Below are positions 32,843 through 44,352 of a stretch of 64,000 bases of DNA, in pieces. The DNA comes from Neofusicoccum parvum (Eukaryota > Ascomycota > Dothideomycetes > Botryosphaeriales > Botryosphaeriaceae): assembly GCA_020912385.1 (NCBI GenBank), contig CP087206.1, forward strand, positions 2,542,001 to 2,606,000, read 5' to 3'. The notes beneath the pieces were generated by a model, which saw nothing but the letters and a program-made list of their open reading frames with translations, did not search any database and had not been told where the DNA came from. Every line of letters begins with the position of its first letter. The first letter of the stretch is position 1. A program made the translations under genes and the position numbers.

Positions 32843-33478
32843 TATGCGCCGCTTAGTATGTCATGCCAGGCAGAAAAAAAAATCAAGCCACAATTTTTTG
32901 GTGTTGCGAAGGATTCGGGCTTGGGAGAGGCCAGTGCAATCAAGAGACATCACGGTGCTGCAGGCTCCGTGCTAGTGGGGCGGCCAACACGCGCCCCTCG
33001 CTGTCTGGAGAGAAACAACTGCCGACTGCTCACTCTCTCACTCGACGCTCCAATTTTTCTCCGCAGTGGAGGGAATTGGGCCTGGCGGGCTTGTTGCCGG
33101 ATCGGGGAGGCGTTGGCACGGATTCCTCTTCTCGGCGGCAAAATAGGAGCCCCTCCTGGTCTGTGCGCTTCATGACGCACCAGCCGCCAGGGTAAATGCG
33201 GCTGCCCCACCACTCTCGTCGCGTGAGGCGCGGCGGGGAAGGCGCGAACGCGCGACGATTGCATTTTGCCTAATCTCCCGGCGGCGGGGCTATTCCAGAA
33301 GTCTCTGTTGCCCGGAGCTACGTGTGGGAGGCGCACGCGCCGAAGCCGTGAAGAAAGGCCGACTGACGTCTGCCGCGGGACACTTTAACAATCTTCTCCG
33401 CCACCGTCAGTTGCACCGGTCCCTGCAGCAAGCTCGCATTCTCCCTCTCACACCTCATCCGCACTCACCACAAGCACA
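32843..33478. other. Intergenic, upstream region of the xylose reductase
   Basis: No gene is supported. The last about 60 bases before the ATG are C/A-rich (a CACAAGCACA leader ending in CACAATGG), which is typical of a well-expressed fungal gene. Confidence 0.35.
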
Positions 33479-34562
33479 ATGGGTCAAGAAACCATCACGT
33501 TGGCCTCTGGCAAGCAGATGCCGCTGGTCGGCTTCGGCCTGTGGAAGGTCCCCAAGGACACTTGCGCCGACACCGTCTACAACGTGCGCTGCCCCGCCAT
33601 TGCCCTTCATCCGCGTCTGTACTCACGCACACCAAACAGGCCATCAAGACCGGCTACAGGCTCTTCGACGGTGCCTATGACTACCAGAACGAGAAGGAGG
33701 CCGGCGAGGGCATCAAGAGGGCCATTGCCGACGGCTTGGTGAAGCGCGAGGACATTTTCGTCACCACCAAGCTCTGGAACAACTACCACCGCAAGGACAT
33801 TGCCATCGACATGATGCGCAAGCAGAACGAGGTCTGGGGCCTGGGCTACATTGATCTCTTCCTCATCCACTTCCCCGTCCCGCTGAAGTACATCGAGCCC
33901 TCGAAGCGCCCCTACCCTGTAAGTAGCCCACGTGGTTCGCGTTTTAAGGTTTCGGTCCGCGGTGCTAACTCCCGCAGGGCTGGTGGATGGACGAGGCCGG
34001 CACCATTGAGCCCGACAGGGTCCCCACCCGCGAGACCTGGGAGGCTCTCGAGCAGATCGTCGACGAGGGCGTCGCGAAGAGCATCGGCATCAGCAACTTT
34101 TCGGCGCAGCTCATCCTCGACCTCCTGACCTACAACCGCCACCCGGTCTCATCGCTCCAGATCGAGCACCACCCCTACCTGGTCCAGCCAGAGCTCGTCA
34201 AGCTCGCCCAGGAGAAGAAGATCGCCGTCACCGCCTACTCCAGCTTCGGCCCCCAGAGCTTCTTGGAGCTGAAGATGCAGCGTGCCGAGGACGCGCCGCT
34301 GCTCTTCGACCACGACACCGTCAAGAGCATCGCCTCCAAGCACAGCGTCACTCCTGCTCAGGTCCTGCTCCGCTGGTCCACCCAGCGCGGTGTTGCCATC
34401 ATCCCCAAGTCCAACAGCAAGGACCGTCTCAAGCAGAACCTCGAGGTCAACGGCTTCAACCTGACCAACGAGGAGATTGAGAGCATCTCCAACCTCAACA
34501 AGGGCCTGAGGTTCAACGACCCCGGCTACTACCTCGACACGCCGCTCAGGATCTTTGCTTAA
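33479..34562 (+). CDS. NAD(P)H-dependent D-xylose reductase (aldo-keto reductase)
   Basis: Exons 33479..33583, 33640..33918 and 33978..34562 are joined in phase 0 over introns of 56 and 59 nt and give 322 residues, the usual size. The aldo-keto reductase tetrad is visible: Asp and Tyr in FDGAYDYQNE, Lys in VTTKLWNN and His in LIHFP. ALKY-type sequence (PLKYIEPSKR), GISNFSAQLILDLL and the coenzyme-binding IPKSNSKDRLKQN match fungal xylose reductases. The enzyme reduces D-xylose to xylitol and usually also L-arabinose to L-arabinitol, the substrate of the polyol dehydrogenase encoded at 39709-41114. It is cytosolic. Codon use is strongly biased, suggesting high expression. Confidence 0.92.
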
Positions 34563-36202
34563 GCGGGAAGGTGTTTTCAAAAGACAAAGAAAGTAGATAT
34601 AACGATATCATGATAGACGGGAGGTTAAACCAGCAATGAGATACCTTTCTTCGACCTGGCTCGTTCAGCGCATGCAGAGTCGTGATCTTGACCATCGGTT
34701 TCGTTTCAGCACATTTGTGTGTTGACTACTCCTATGATGGTAATTGTGTATGAGTTCGGTCATTGCCGCCTTTCTGAAGACTTCGGATTGTGGTATACGT
34801 AGGTGGATTCGGCGTGCAGTGGCGATAATAGGGAGCGGAACAGGACGGAGGACGTCAGTTCAGGATATCTCGGCGAGAAGGTCAGTGAAAACCCCTGCCA
34901 TATGAAAGCGATACTGGTCAACACCATAAGTATAGGCTCTTTGCTTCAGCACGTCGTCCATAAGACCATGAAAAAAAACACTTCCCGTGTACAGGACTTG
35001 CTTCATCCTTTTGCCTTTCCGACATGACTCTCCTTCCAGCTGGTGGACCTCTGAGCGGTTGTCGATATCCAGGCTGGAGGGAGCCGATGACGTCTGCTCA
35101 ATGGACTAAAAAAAGGTAACTTAGTCTCCTGGTGCTCATGACATGGGTGTCTCGGGTCTCGGGGTCCTGTCGGTCCGCCAGCTCGCTCCTTCCCGGTGCT
35201 CAGCCTTCGTGGGGTCACTAGGCTGCCGGCAGCGCTAACCGTTCCCGAGACCGAGAGTCCCGGAATCACGACGTTGCGGCACACTGCGGCCATGCTTTCG
35301 GATTTAGTAGTCTCCTTTCCGGATTGTGTACGCGTCCCAGGGGCTGTGCTTGAATCTCCAAGCCATTCTTGAGCGTGCTCGCGTGCAAAATCCCTTACGG
35401 AATACGGAGTGGATTGATTTAAGCTAGAGGATCTGCCGCCGTCACTGTCCGCACTGGACACCAATTAGCCAGCAACAGTAAGGACAGGTTCATCACCTGG
35501 TACTTTCGATCTGGCACTATCCTATTACAGCGGGGGTGGTTTTCTTGACTCGTTCCAGGTGGTTGTGATGCGACACTACAACAGAACTATTTGGCTTCTC
35601 GAATAGAGCCCGGAGACTTTAGTCAGCGCGGAACATCGCACGAGGAAAATTGTCCTAAGTCCGAGTCCTATGACGCATGGTGAGTCTCTCCCCAGCTCTT
35701 TGCACTGATGTGATCAGATTGACTGAGTTCAAATTGCAGCTGAGGGCCCTTCGCCGTCTCTATTCTCCCCCAAGACGCAGTTCCGACCCGCCCGGCCTAC
35801 TGAGCCATTGATCTCCAGGGTCCAAAGTGGCTGTTTCAGGAAGCGGCATATCAGTCTCGCAGGGCGGATGGCCAGCGGCAGCTCGGGGCGACCTTCGGCC
35901 GCAGTGATCTCGGGACAGTGACGACGTGGAGCTTTCCAGGTCTCGGGCCCGCAAGCATCCCGAGGTGCAGCAGTATTTGGGTATGCTGCCAGCCAGGTTG
36001 ATTCATCGCGCCGCCGCGCTCTCCCACACGCCTCTTCCCGGCGGTTCCCGGACATAAGCGGAAGTCGACCCAAAGCGGCAACCGCGCCCGGAAAATCGCA
36101 AAGCCGCGCTCCCTTTCCGCCGGTTTCCGGCGTTCGGCGGGCACGCCCCCAATCAATCTTCCTTTCTTCCCCATCCCGCAACGGACGTTTGCTGGTTGAA
36201 GC
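34563..36202. other. 1.6-kb intergenic region, no confident gene
   Basis: Frames at 35003-35464 and 35729-36580 (minus) have no domains, and the latter overlaps the real zinc-cluster exon. I see nothing else. Confidence 0.4.
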
Positions 36203-39200
36203 ATGGCCGACCGGACGCAGCCACGCAGGCGCGGGTACCGCAGGAACTACCAGGCCTGCGAGGCTTGCAAGAAGCAGAAGGGCCGCTGCGACCTGGGCTC
36301 GCCCGACAACCCACAGCCGCCGTGCACGCGCTGCCGGCGGGCCAGGAAAGAGTGCGTGTTCGGCCCGAGCCGCTTTACTTCCAGAGGCCATGCGAGCGAC
36401 AGCACCAGTCCTGCTGCTCAGACAAGCGGTAAGTTGTGTCGTCCGGGCGACGTTGATGGGCACGATAAAGTAATTGATGTGTTGTGATAGGATCGAGCAC
36501 CGCAGCGCCCTCCGGCATCCTGAGCCTCCCCGGCGTCCGGGAAACTGCCGACCGCACCTGGACGTCTGCACGGGTGTCACCTGCGGGCGGCCACTCGTCT
36601 GCTAATAACAATGCCGCTGTCACGCCTGTGTCTCAGCCATTCAGCAGCATCGGCACCGCCGAAGCGGGAACTGTGACGTCACAGATATCAACCCAGGACG
36701 AAGGCCACCTGCGCGACCATCTGATGAACGCCACCATCAGGAACCCGACCGAGGCCATGACTCTGCTCTCTCACACCATGAGGCATACCAGAGAGCAGCC
36801 CGCCGATCCACCCTTCTCTGCTGCTCACAGTGAATCGAGATATCCCCCAGATGACATCTACTGCCGCGATTACGAGCTTGGGCCAACTCCTCGCTCCAAA
36901 TTCCGCGCCAACGAATATCCGGAAGCCTGGGACGACAATCCACGTGGGGATGAAGAAACCTTTTCCACCTGGATGCATTTCCGGATGTGCAAAGACAAGC
37001 TGCTGAGCCCGAACGAGGCTCTGTTTTTGATCAATTAGTAAGCTTTCGTCCCGGCATTGCCATCGGTGTCTTACTCACTTCTTCGCAGTTTTTTCGAGCA
37101 CATGAACTCGCTCAATCCAATCCTCTCCGACTACTACCATGACCCGAAAAATCACCTGGAAATGCTCAGAGAAGAGCCAACGCTGACCTGCACCATCATT
37201 TGCATTGCTGCGAGGTATGCTCGTCTACCAGGACATGCCTCTGTTTCTCGAGGGATGATGGTTCACAACACGCTTTTTCGACACGTCCAGGCTTGTATCT
37301 CGCGACTCCTTTGGGGAATTGGAGAAGAGGAAATTGGTCTTGGCAAATTAATTGGTTTCATCGAGAGTCTCTTGTTGTTCATCAATTGGGTAAGATCACT
37401 TCTCTCAATGGAGCTGACTTGTTTCTGACGGTCTTGTAGCATCCGAGAGCTCTCCAGATGCTGTTAGAATTCAGTGAACTAGCACCGCCGACGGATTTCG
37501 AAACGGTTGCACATGGCAAATATTTCTTTGAAACGACTGTTCGAGGTATGGGCACATCTGACTGCTGCATGGAGCAGATGGCTGATGGGTTACAGGAATA
37601 CATGCCCATGTCATCACAAGACTATGTCGGCAACAGAACCGAATGACATGGTAAGTATGCTTTTGATAAATTATCGCACACCGTCATTGACCAATTCCCC
37701 AACCAGGATGCTTATTGGTCTGGCTGCAACGGTAGCTCACGAAATCGGATTGTTCGATCCAGGCTCCACCCCAAGCCGAATTGCCACGATAGAGGATGAG
37801 CGGAAACTACGAGTCAAGAAGCATATCCTTCTCAACTGTGTGGAGGCTCATTTCCGCCTTGGAAAAGCGGCAACAATGCAACAACCTTTCGGTCTTTCCT
37901 TTGACATACAGCCACTGAACACTGTCATCGAACTCGATGAAAGACGCAAATACATCCATAGTTCACTCGACTGCGGTCTCGAGATTGCCCAGCTTGCACA
38001 CATGGCGACGACGACTCTTTACCAGAGCCCTTCTCAGACAAAGAACATGATCGTGTCGAAGAAGTACCTGGGTGCTGTTTCGCATTTCGATACCTTGTTC
38101 CAGAACTGGCATAGCAAGGTCCGGAGTATTCCCTGTAAGTGCTTTGGATGAAACTCTGGTCCGTTCGATTATTTGCTAACACCGCTGAACAGCACCTGTA
38201 CCTACATTCACAGCCCAGGCCGACATTATGTACCACAGCATCCGCTCCTACATCCACCTTATCGCTGTTCAAGCAATAATGGAAAGATCACTCCCGACGT
38301 CGTATCAAAATGCTAAGCCGGATCAGCCAATACTATACGACGAATCGAATCTGGCTGAGATTATGAATCTACCAGAGACGGCGCGAGATCTGGACTTGAT
38401 CAAAGTGGTGAGTGAATGTGGTTCAACTTCGACGTGGGAGGACTCAGCGCTGACAACAGGGTAAGATTGCGTCTGGATGCCGCCGGATCATGGAAATAGT
38501 GCTTGAATTACACCGGATCGACTCCTTCAGGAGCACTACCGACCAAATACGGCAACATGTTGTTTCGGCCATTTTGTTTGCCCTCAAGGTTAGTGGCCTT
38601 CTCCGACAATATCTTGGTCTTATAGACCAGCGAGGACCTCTCGCGCCGTCTCTCTTGTCCCTGATCAAATGAGCGGAAGTTCTAACATGGTCTTTTCCCA
38701 CAATAGGTCGTGGGTCTTAATGTCGAGCCTAAATCCGATATGATCACCTTGATTAAGCAAGTTGTTCACGTTATCGAGATTTCGGCCATCGACGACATCG
38801 ACCTTGGTCCCATCTACGCCGAAACGCTCCGCACCCTCATCGCGAAAGTTGAAAACGCCCGCCCAGCCCGCACCAACCCATTCCCTTCGTCTACCGGTCA
38901 GGCATCAGCGATGCAGCAGAAAGATCACGATGAAGCAACAAACGGATATTGCCCTAGAACTGGTGCTACTCTCTCCCCCTCGAATGACACCACCACCACG
39001 CCGTCCTCATCGTCCAGAGCAATGGCGACATCGGTGGCTACTTCGGGCTCCACGGCTCCCACTCCAGCGCTGCAGAGTGCTAATGACCCCAATGTCGCTA
39101 CCAACGCGCCGCTGGGGTCCGGTGAGGATGATGGAGGAAGTGGGTTTCCTGATGTGACGACGGCGATGGATACGGACCTGGGCGGCAACCCGTCTGATTG

Positions 39201-39288
39201 GAGCCAGTGGCTGGCGTTTCAGTTTGACCCATCTTTCACGGCGTTTGAAATGGGGTATATGGTTGATACGACGAATCCGTTCATGTGA
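36203..39288 (+). CDS. Zn2Cys6 transcription factor, LEU3/prtT-like, nine exons
   Basis: Nine exons (36203..36428, 36491..37037, 37089..37389, 37440..37545, 37596..37650, 37707..38134, 38193..38407, 38460..38588, 38707..39288) keep a single frame over eight introns of 50-118 nt and give 862 residues. The N-terminal cluster is CEACKKQKGRCDLGSPDNPQ followed by PPCTRCRRARKEC, i.e. C-x2-C-x6-C-x11-C-x2-C-x6-C, with a basic lead-in (RRRGYRRNYQA). The middle domain carries CIAARYARLPG, ESLLLFINWHPRALQ and WMLIGLAATVAHEIGLFD, typical of LEU3/prtT-type regulators. The C-terminus is Ser/Thr-rich then acidic and probably activates transcription. It lies between the xylose reductase and the polyol dehydrogenase, so it is the obvious candidate local regulator, but its targets are unknown. 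Confidence 0.85.
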
Positions 39289-39708
39289 TTGGGGATCGGC
39301 TGTGGGACATGGGAATGGGAAGAAGCATACGGGCATTTCGGCGGAGAGATTGGTGGCGTGTACGATTTGATGACTGGTATGTATAGGGCATCACTTGCTG
39401 GTTGATACTTTTACCCGTAATCTTGTCTTTTGTTGGACGATGTATGTCATTCTTGTAGTTCTCTGGGGATTGATAGAATGGCTTCATGCACAATAGATGG
39501 GCGTTTGGTGACTTTCAATATCGCCACTGCAACTTGCTCAACAACGGACCACTTGTTGAACGGGATTTAGCTGGGATGAAAACTATGTGCATTGCTTACG
39601 AACTCTCTACCGTTCTACCATCCTGCCTTATTTATGCATGCCTAACCCCTTTGCCACCCACGAGCTACACTTCAACCGTCATCCCTCGCCCTCCCGGATG
39701 AAACCAAT
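39289..39708. other. Convergent intergenic, no gene seen
   Basis: A 420-bp stretch between the stop codons of the regulator and the polyol dehydrogenase. It is T-rich with no supported gene. Confidence 0.4.
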
Positions 39709-41114
39709 TCACACTGGCACATCCACCTCATCCACAATCTGCACCTTTATACTCCCTTGACTGAGGTCTGCACACAACTCCATGGCCTCCTTCGCCTTCT
39801 CGAGCGAGAAGACGTGCGAGACGAGCGGCTTGACGTCCAGAACCTTGCCACTCAGAGCCGAGATACCGGCGGGCCAGGTGTCGCGGTAGCGGTTGATGAA
39901 CTTTAGGTTGATCTGCAGCAATCGTCAGCTTCCGAAAGCATAGATAGCGATGGGGGAAGAGAGAAGAGGAAACGCACCTCAGCCAAACTCATATGCATAA
40001 ACGGCAAATTGTTCATCACATCCTTCCCCACCCCAATCACGCACACCGTCCCACCCCTCCTCGCCACAAACGCCGCGGTACACACACTGCTCTCCACACC
40101 CGTGCACTCCAGCACCGTATCCGGCGCCAAGTACTCCCTCTCATCCTCGCTCAACCCATCCGCCTCCCTCCCCTCCAAAAACAGCCGCCTGATCGCCTCG
40201 GCATTCCCCCTCGCATCCTTCTCCCGATCAACCCGATACGCCCTCACACCAGGCACATACCCCTCCGCAAACCGCAACCTCCCCTCCTCCAAATCCGTCA
40301 CCACCAACGGCCACGCCCCACTCGCCGCCGCAACCCTCAACGCCAGCAGCCCAATCGGCCCCGCGCCGCACACCAGCGCCGGGCGGCCCAGCGCCAGCGG
40401 CGCCGCCGCGACGCCGTGCATGACGACGCTCAGCGGCTCGAGCAGCGCGCCCTCGGCGAACGAGACCGCGGCGGGCAGGCGGTGGCACCACGCCGCGGGA
40501 TGCGTCTTGAAGCGCTGCAGCGTGCCGGCGTGCGGGTAGACGCCGGCGAAGGCGACGGCCGCGCACAGGTTGTAGCGCCCCGCCCGGCACAGGAAGCAGG
40601 TGCCGCACGGCACGCCGGGCTCGAGCGCGACGCGGTCGCCCGGCCGGAGAGAGGTGACGGAGGGGTGGGCGCGGAGGACGATGCCCGAGGCTTCGTGGCC
40701 GAGGATGCAGTCGCCCGAGACGGTGAGGGCGCCGATGGCGCCGCGGTGCCAGAAGTGGATGTCGGAGCTGGGTGGGAGGTGGGGTCAGGGAGGGGTTTTT
40801 TTTTCTTTTGTTTTTTGGTCGTGGGAGACGGGAGGGAGAAAAGGTTGGAAAGGGAAGGAGGGAGGGGAGTGGAGGGTGGGTTGTCCTCACCCGCAGATTC
40901 CGGTGGTCTTGATGTGGATGAGGACTTCGCCGGGGCCGGGCTCTTGGATGGGGGCTTCCTCCATCTTTATGCGGTGGTCGGCGGTGACCTTGAGGGACGG
41001 GTTGCCATATTTCAGGAGGTCGGCGACGCCGGTGTCGCTGGCGTGCTCGACGTGGGCGTCCTTGCCGTTGGGACGAACGCTGTCGTTGTCGTCCTGGATG
41101 ACGGAGGGCGCCAT
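39709..41114 (-). CDS. Zinc-dependent polyol dehydrogenase, L-arabinitol 4-dehydrogenase-like
   Basis: Exons 41114..40891, 40767..39978 and 39912..39709 are joined over introns of 123 and 65 nt and give 405 residues. Catalytic-zinc motifs are GICGSDIHFWH and GHEASG. The structural-zinc Cys quartet is complete (GVPCGTCFLCRAGRYNLC). The Rossmann motif is CGAGPIGLLAL, followed by VTDLEEGRL, whose Asp predicts NAD use. The blocks WCHRLP, EGALLEPLSV, LECTGVESSV and VIGVGK are shared with fungal L-arabinitol 4-dehydrogenases. FAGVYPHAGTLQRF is nearer to xylitol/sorbitol dehydrogenases, so the exact polyol is uncertain. An N-terminal extension of about 40 residues is unusual. The gene is transcribed divergently from the transketolase gene. 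Confidence 0.85.
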
Positions 41115-41731
41115 GGCTGCGGAGGGGAGGGGAGAGCTGCACAGGAGGCTATGATGGAGGCGGGAGAGGAAATGGCATCAGAGAAGGGATCAGGACGGAG
41201 AGGTAAGGGATCTCCGGGCAGCATCCGCCATGATGTAGAGGCCGGAGTCGAGCATTCAACCGGCGGAGCGGCTCTGCAGTGGCACGGGTTGCCGGGTTGG
41301 AGCAGGCTGGCTGGAGACAGCGACGCAGCCCCCGCGTTGATAGCGCGGACGGGGTGTGGGCGGAATGTGGGGTAGACCAAGGCGGCAAGTGCAAGCACCC
41401 GCACGGCTTGCCTCAGCGGGGAATCCGGCCCGCAGCCGCCGCCGTCGCACTGCCCAACACAGCAGAACGCGCCGCCATCTGCCCTCCACGCCCGGCGCTG
41501 GCAATTGCTGAAGCCGCCCGACCCGGAAAATGCGCGCGCCGCGAGCTTCAGGCGCGGCAACTGGCAGCGCCGCAGCGCATGCGCCCCGCAAGGTCAACGG
41601 CTATATTTCTGTCGCGCCCTCGTCCAGCTTGCCAGGCCTCACCGTCTCTCTGCCCGCTGCTCTGTGTCTGCAGCTTCTCTTCTTGCTCTACCTCGTTTTC
41701 CACACCCCGTTCTTCGATACCCGCAGCAGCA
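41115..41731. promoter_or_regulatory. Shared divergent promoter, polyol dehydrogenase / DHAS-type transketolase
   Basis: 617 bp separate the two start codons. Matches to the CreA carbon-repression consensus SYGGRG occur at 41263-41268 (GCGGAG), 41311-41316 (CTGGAG), 41367-41372 (GTGGGG) and 41416-41421 (GCGGGG). The region is GC-rich, so some are expected by chance. GGCTAT occurs twice but is not the XlnR site GGCTAA/GGCTAG. A CT-rich leader precedes the transketolase ATG. Confidence 0.4.
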
Positions 41732-44019
41732 ATGGCCGTCGCAAACGGCGTCACCAACGGCGCCGACAGCACCGAGTACGGCAGGAAAGCCGTGGACGGC
41801 ATCCTGAAGGAGGAGCAGCTGGAGGGCAAGTCGGTGGCCAAGCTGTCGCCCGAGCACGACCACGTCCTGAAGTGCTTCCGGCTGCTGATTGCCGATCTGT
41901 GCCAGCAGTTCAATGGCGGCCACCCCGGGTAAGCAGCCCGCAACCACTCGGCGCCGCCGCCCACACTGACAGCTCTGCAGCGGCGCAATTGGCATGGCTG
42001 CCATCGGCATCTCGCTGTGGAAGTACGTGATGCGCTACGCCCCGCACTCGCCCGACTACTTCAACCGCGACCGCTTCGTGCTGTCCAACGGTGCGTCGCC
42101 GCAAAGGCAGCCCGCACGCGCGCCCAGACAGGGATGCTGACTCTGCTGCAGGCCACACGTGCCTGTTCCAGTACACCTTCAACCACCTGGTCGGCTACAA
42201 GGCCATGACCTTTGACCAGCTCAAGTCCTACCACTCGGACCGCGAGGACGCGCTCTGCCCCGGCCACCCGGAGATCGAGCACGAGGGCATCGAGGTCACA
42301 ACAGGCCCGCTGGGCCAGGGAGTCGCCAATGCCGTTGGCCTGGCCATGGCCACCAAGAACCTGCAGGCCACCTACAACAAGCCCGGCTACGACGTGGTCT
42401 CCAACCACACCTGGTGCATGGTCGGCGACGCCTGCTTGCAGGAGGGCGTCGGCCTCGAGGCCATCTCCCTGGCCGGCCACCTCAAGCTCAACAACCTGAC
42501 CGTCATCTACGACAACAACCAGATCACCTGCGACGGCTCCGTGGATCTCACCAACAGCGAGGATGTCAACGCCAAGATGCGCGCCTGCGGCTGGGACGTC
42601 ATCGACATCGAGGACGGCTGCTTTGACATCGACGGGATTGCACAGGCGCTTGAGAAGTCGAAGACGTCGACCGACAAGCCCACCTTCATCAACGTCCGAA
42701 CCGTCATCGGCGTGGGCAGCGCTGTTGCCGGTCACGCTGTTGCTCACGGCGCCGCTCTGGGAAAGGACGATGTGGCCAACATGAAGAAGGTCTACGGTTT
42801 CAACCCGGAGGAGCACTTTGTCATCACCGACACCGTCCGCCAGTTCTTTGCTGAGTGCCCCAGCCGCGGTGAGAAATATGTCCAGGAGTGGAATGATCTG
42901 GTCAGCAAGTACAGCGAGGCCCACCCGGAGCTGGCCAGCGAATTCAAGCTGCGCGTCAAGGGTGAGCTTCCCGCCAACTGGAAGGACCTGATCCCCACCG
43001 AATTCCCGCAGAAGCCGACAGCATCCCGTGCATCATCCGGTCTCGTCTTCAACCCCATTGCACAGGCCCTCAAGCACTTCATGGTCGGCACCGCCGATCT
43101 CTCGCCTTCAGTCAACATGATCTGGAAGGGCAAGGAGGACTTCCAGCACCCCGAGCGCAAGACTGCTTGCGGCATCAATGGAACCTACGCCGGCCGCTAC
43201 ATCCATTACGGTGTCCGCGAGCACGCCATGTGCGCCATCTCCAACGGCCTGGCTGCCTATGCCCCCAACACCATCGTCCCCGTCACCAGCTCGTTCTTCA
43301 TGTTCTACCTGTACGCCGCTCCCGCCGTCCGCATGGGTGCGCTGCAGCACCTCCAGGTCATCCACGCTGCCACCCACGACTCCATCGGCATGGGCGAGGA
43401 CGGCCCGACGCACCAGCCCATCGAGCTGCCCGCCCTGTACCGCGCCATGCCCAACCTCCTCTACATCCGGCCGGGCGACAGCGAGGAGACGGCCGGCGCC
43501 TGGATCGCCGCCATCGAAGCCAAGCACACCTCAACCATCATCTCGACGTCCCGCCACACGCTCCCGCAGCTGCCGCAGACGCGGCGCGACGGCGTCGCCA
43601 AGGGCGCCTACGTGCTCGAGGAGGTCGAGGACGCCGACGTGACGCTCGTCGGCGTCGGCGCCGAGCTGAGCTTCGCGCTGGATGTGGCGGCCGCGCTCGG
43701 CGCCGCCGGCGTCAGGGCCCGCGTCGTCAGCTTCCCGTGCCAGCGCCTCTTCGAGCGCCAGGACCTGCGGTACAGGCGCGCCACCCTGAAGCGCCACCTC
43801 GGGATCCCCTCGGTCGTCATCGAGCCGTACGCCTCCAACGGCTGGGAGCGCTACGCCGACGCCGCCGTCTGCATGAAGAGCTTTGGCAAGAGCTTGCCCG
43901 GCAAGTTTGCCTACAAGTACTTCGGCTTCGAGACCAAGGCCATGACGGCCAAGGTGATGGAGTACCTGCAAAGGCTCAAGGAGGATGAGTTCCTCAAGAC
44001 GGAATTCGTTGAGTTGTAG
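41732..44019 (+). CDS. Transketolase of the dihydroxyacetone-synthase type
   Basis: Exons 41732..41928, 41981..42090 and 42152..44019 are joined in frame over introns of 52 and 61 nt and give 724 residues. Thiamine-diphosphate motifs are present: GHPGGAIGMAAIG, TTGPLGQGVANAVG, MVGDACLQEGVGLEA and the YDNNQITCDGSVD loop. The pyrimidine-domain block is RYIHYGVREHAMCAISNGLA and HDSIGMGEDGPTHQP. YDNNQITCDGSVD, MRACGWDVI, SFPCQRLFERQDLRYRR and the missing classical-TKT C-terminus are closer to methylotroph dihydroxyacetone synthase (DAS) than to housekeeping transketolase. DAS transfers a glycolaldehyde unit from xylulose-5-phosphate to formaldehyde or other aldehydes. No peroxisomal PTS1 is seen (the end is FVEL), so a cytosolic location is likely. 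Confidence 0.9.
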
Positions 44020-44352
44020 GGAAGTGTGTTGGCTGTTTCTGTTTTGCTGAAGGGCGGTGGTGTGTGATCAAAAGATCTGGGTTGCGCAAGCGGCATGGTT
44101 ACTGAAGGGGCATTTTTCGGTAGAGGTGTACGCAAAAGAGTTGTTGTATGTACGACAGCGTGCGGACTGGCGTTTCGGGAACTCTATGGTTTGGAATAGT
44201 TAGACTTAATGACGTAACCAGTAACAGTAACGGTAATGTTATGGCTTCAACTGGCTGAATAGACTTCATTCTAGTGACTCATTGCTCAGGTATTGACGCA
44301 CCGCTGCCATTTACACAGGATATCAAAGGGAGGTAAAACAGAGAACAGACGC
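44020..44352. other. Convergent intergenic, no gene seen
   Basis: 333 bp between two stop codons. It is AT-richer than its flanks, with no supported gene. Confidence 0.4.
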
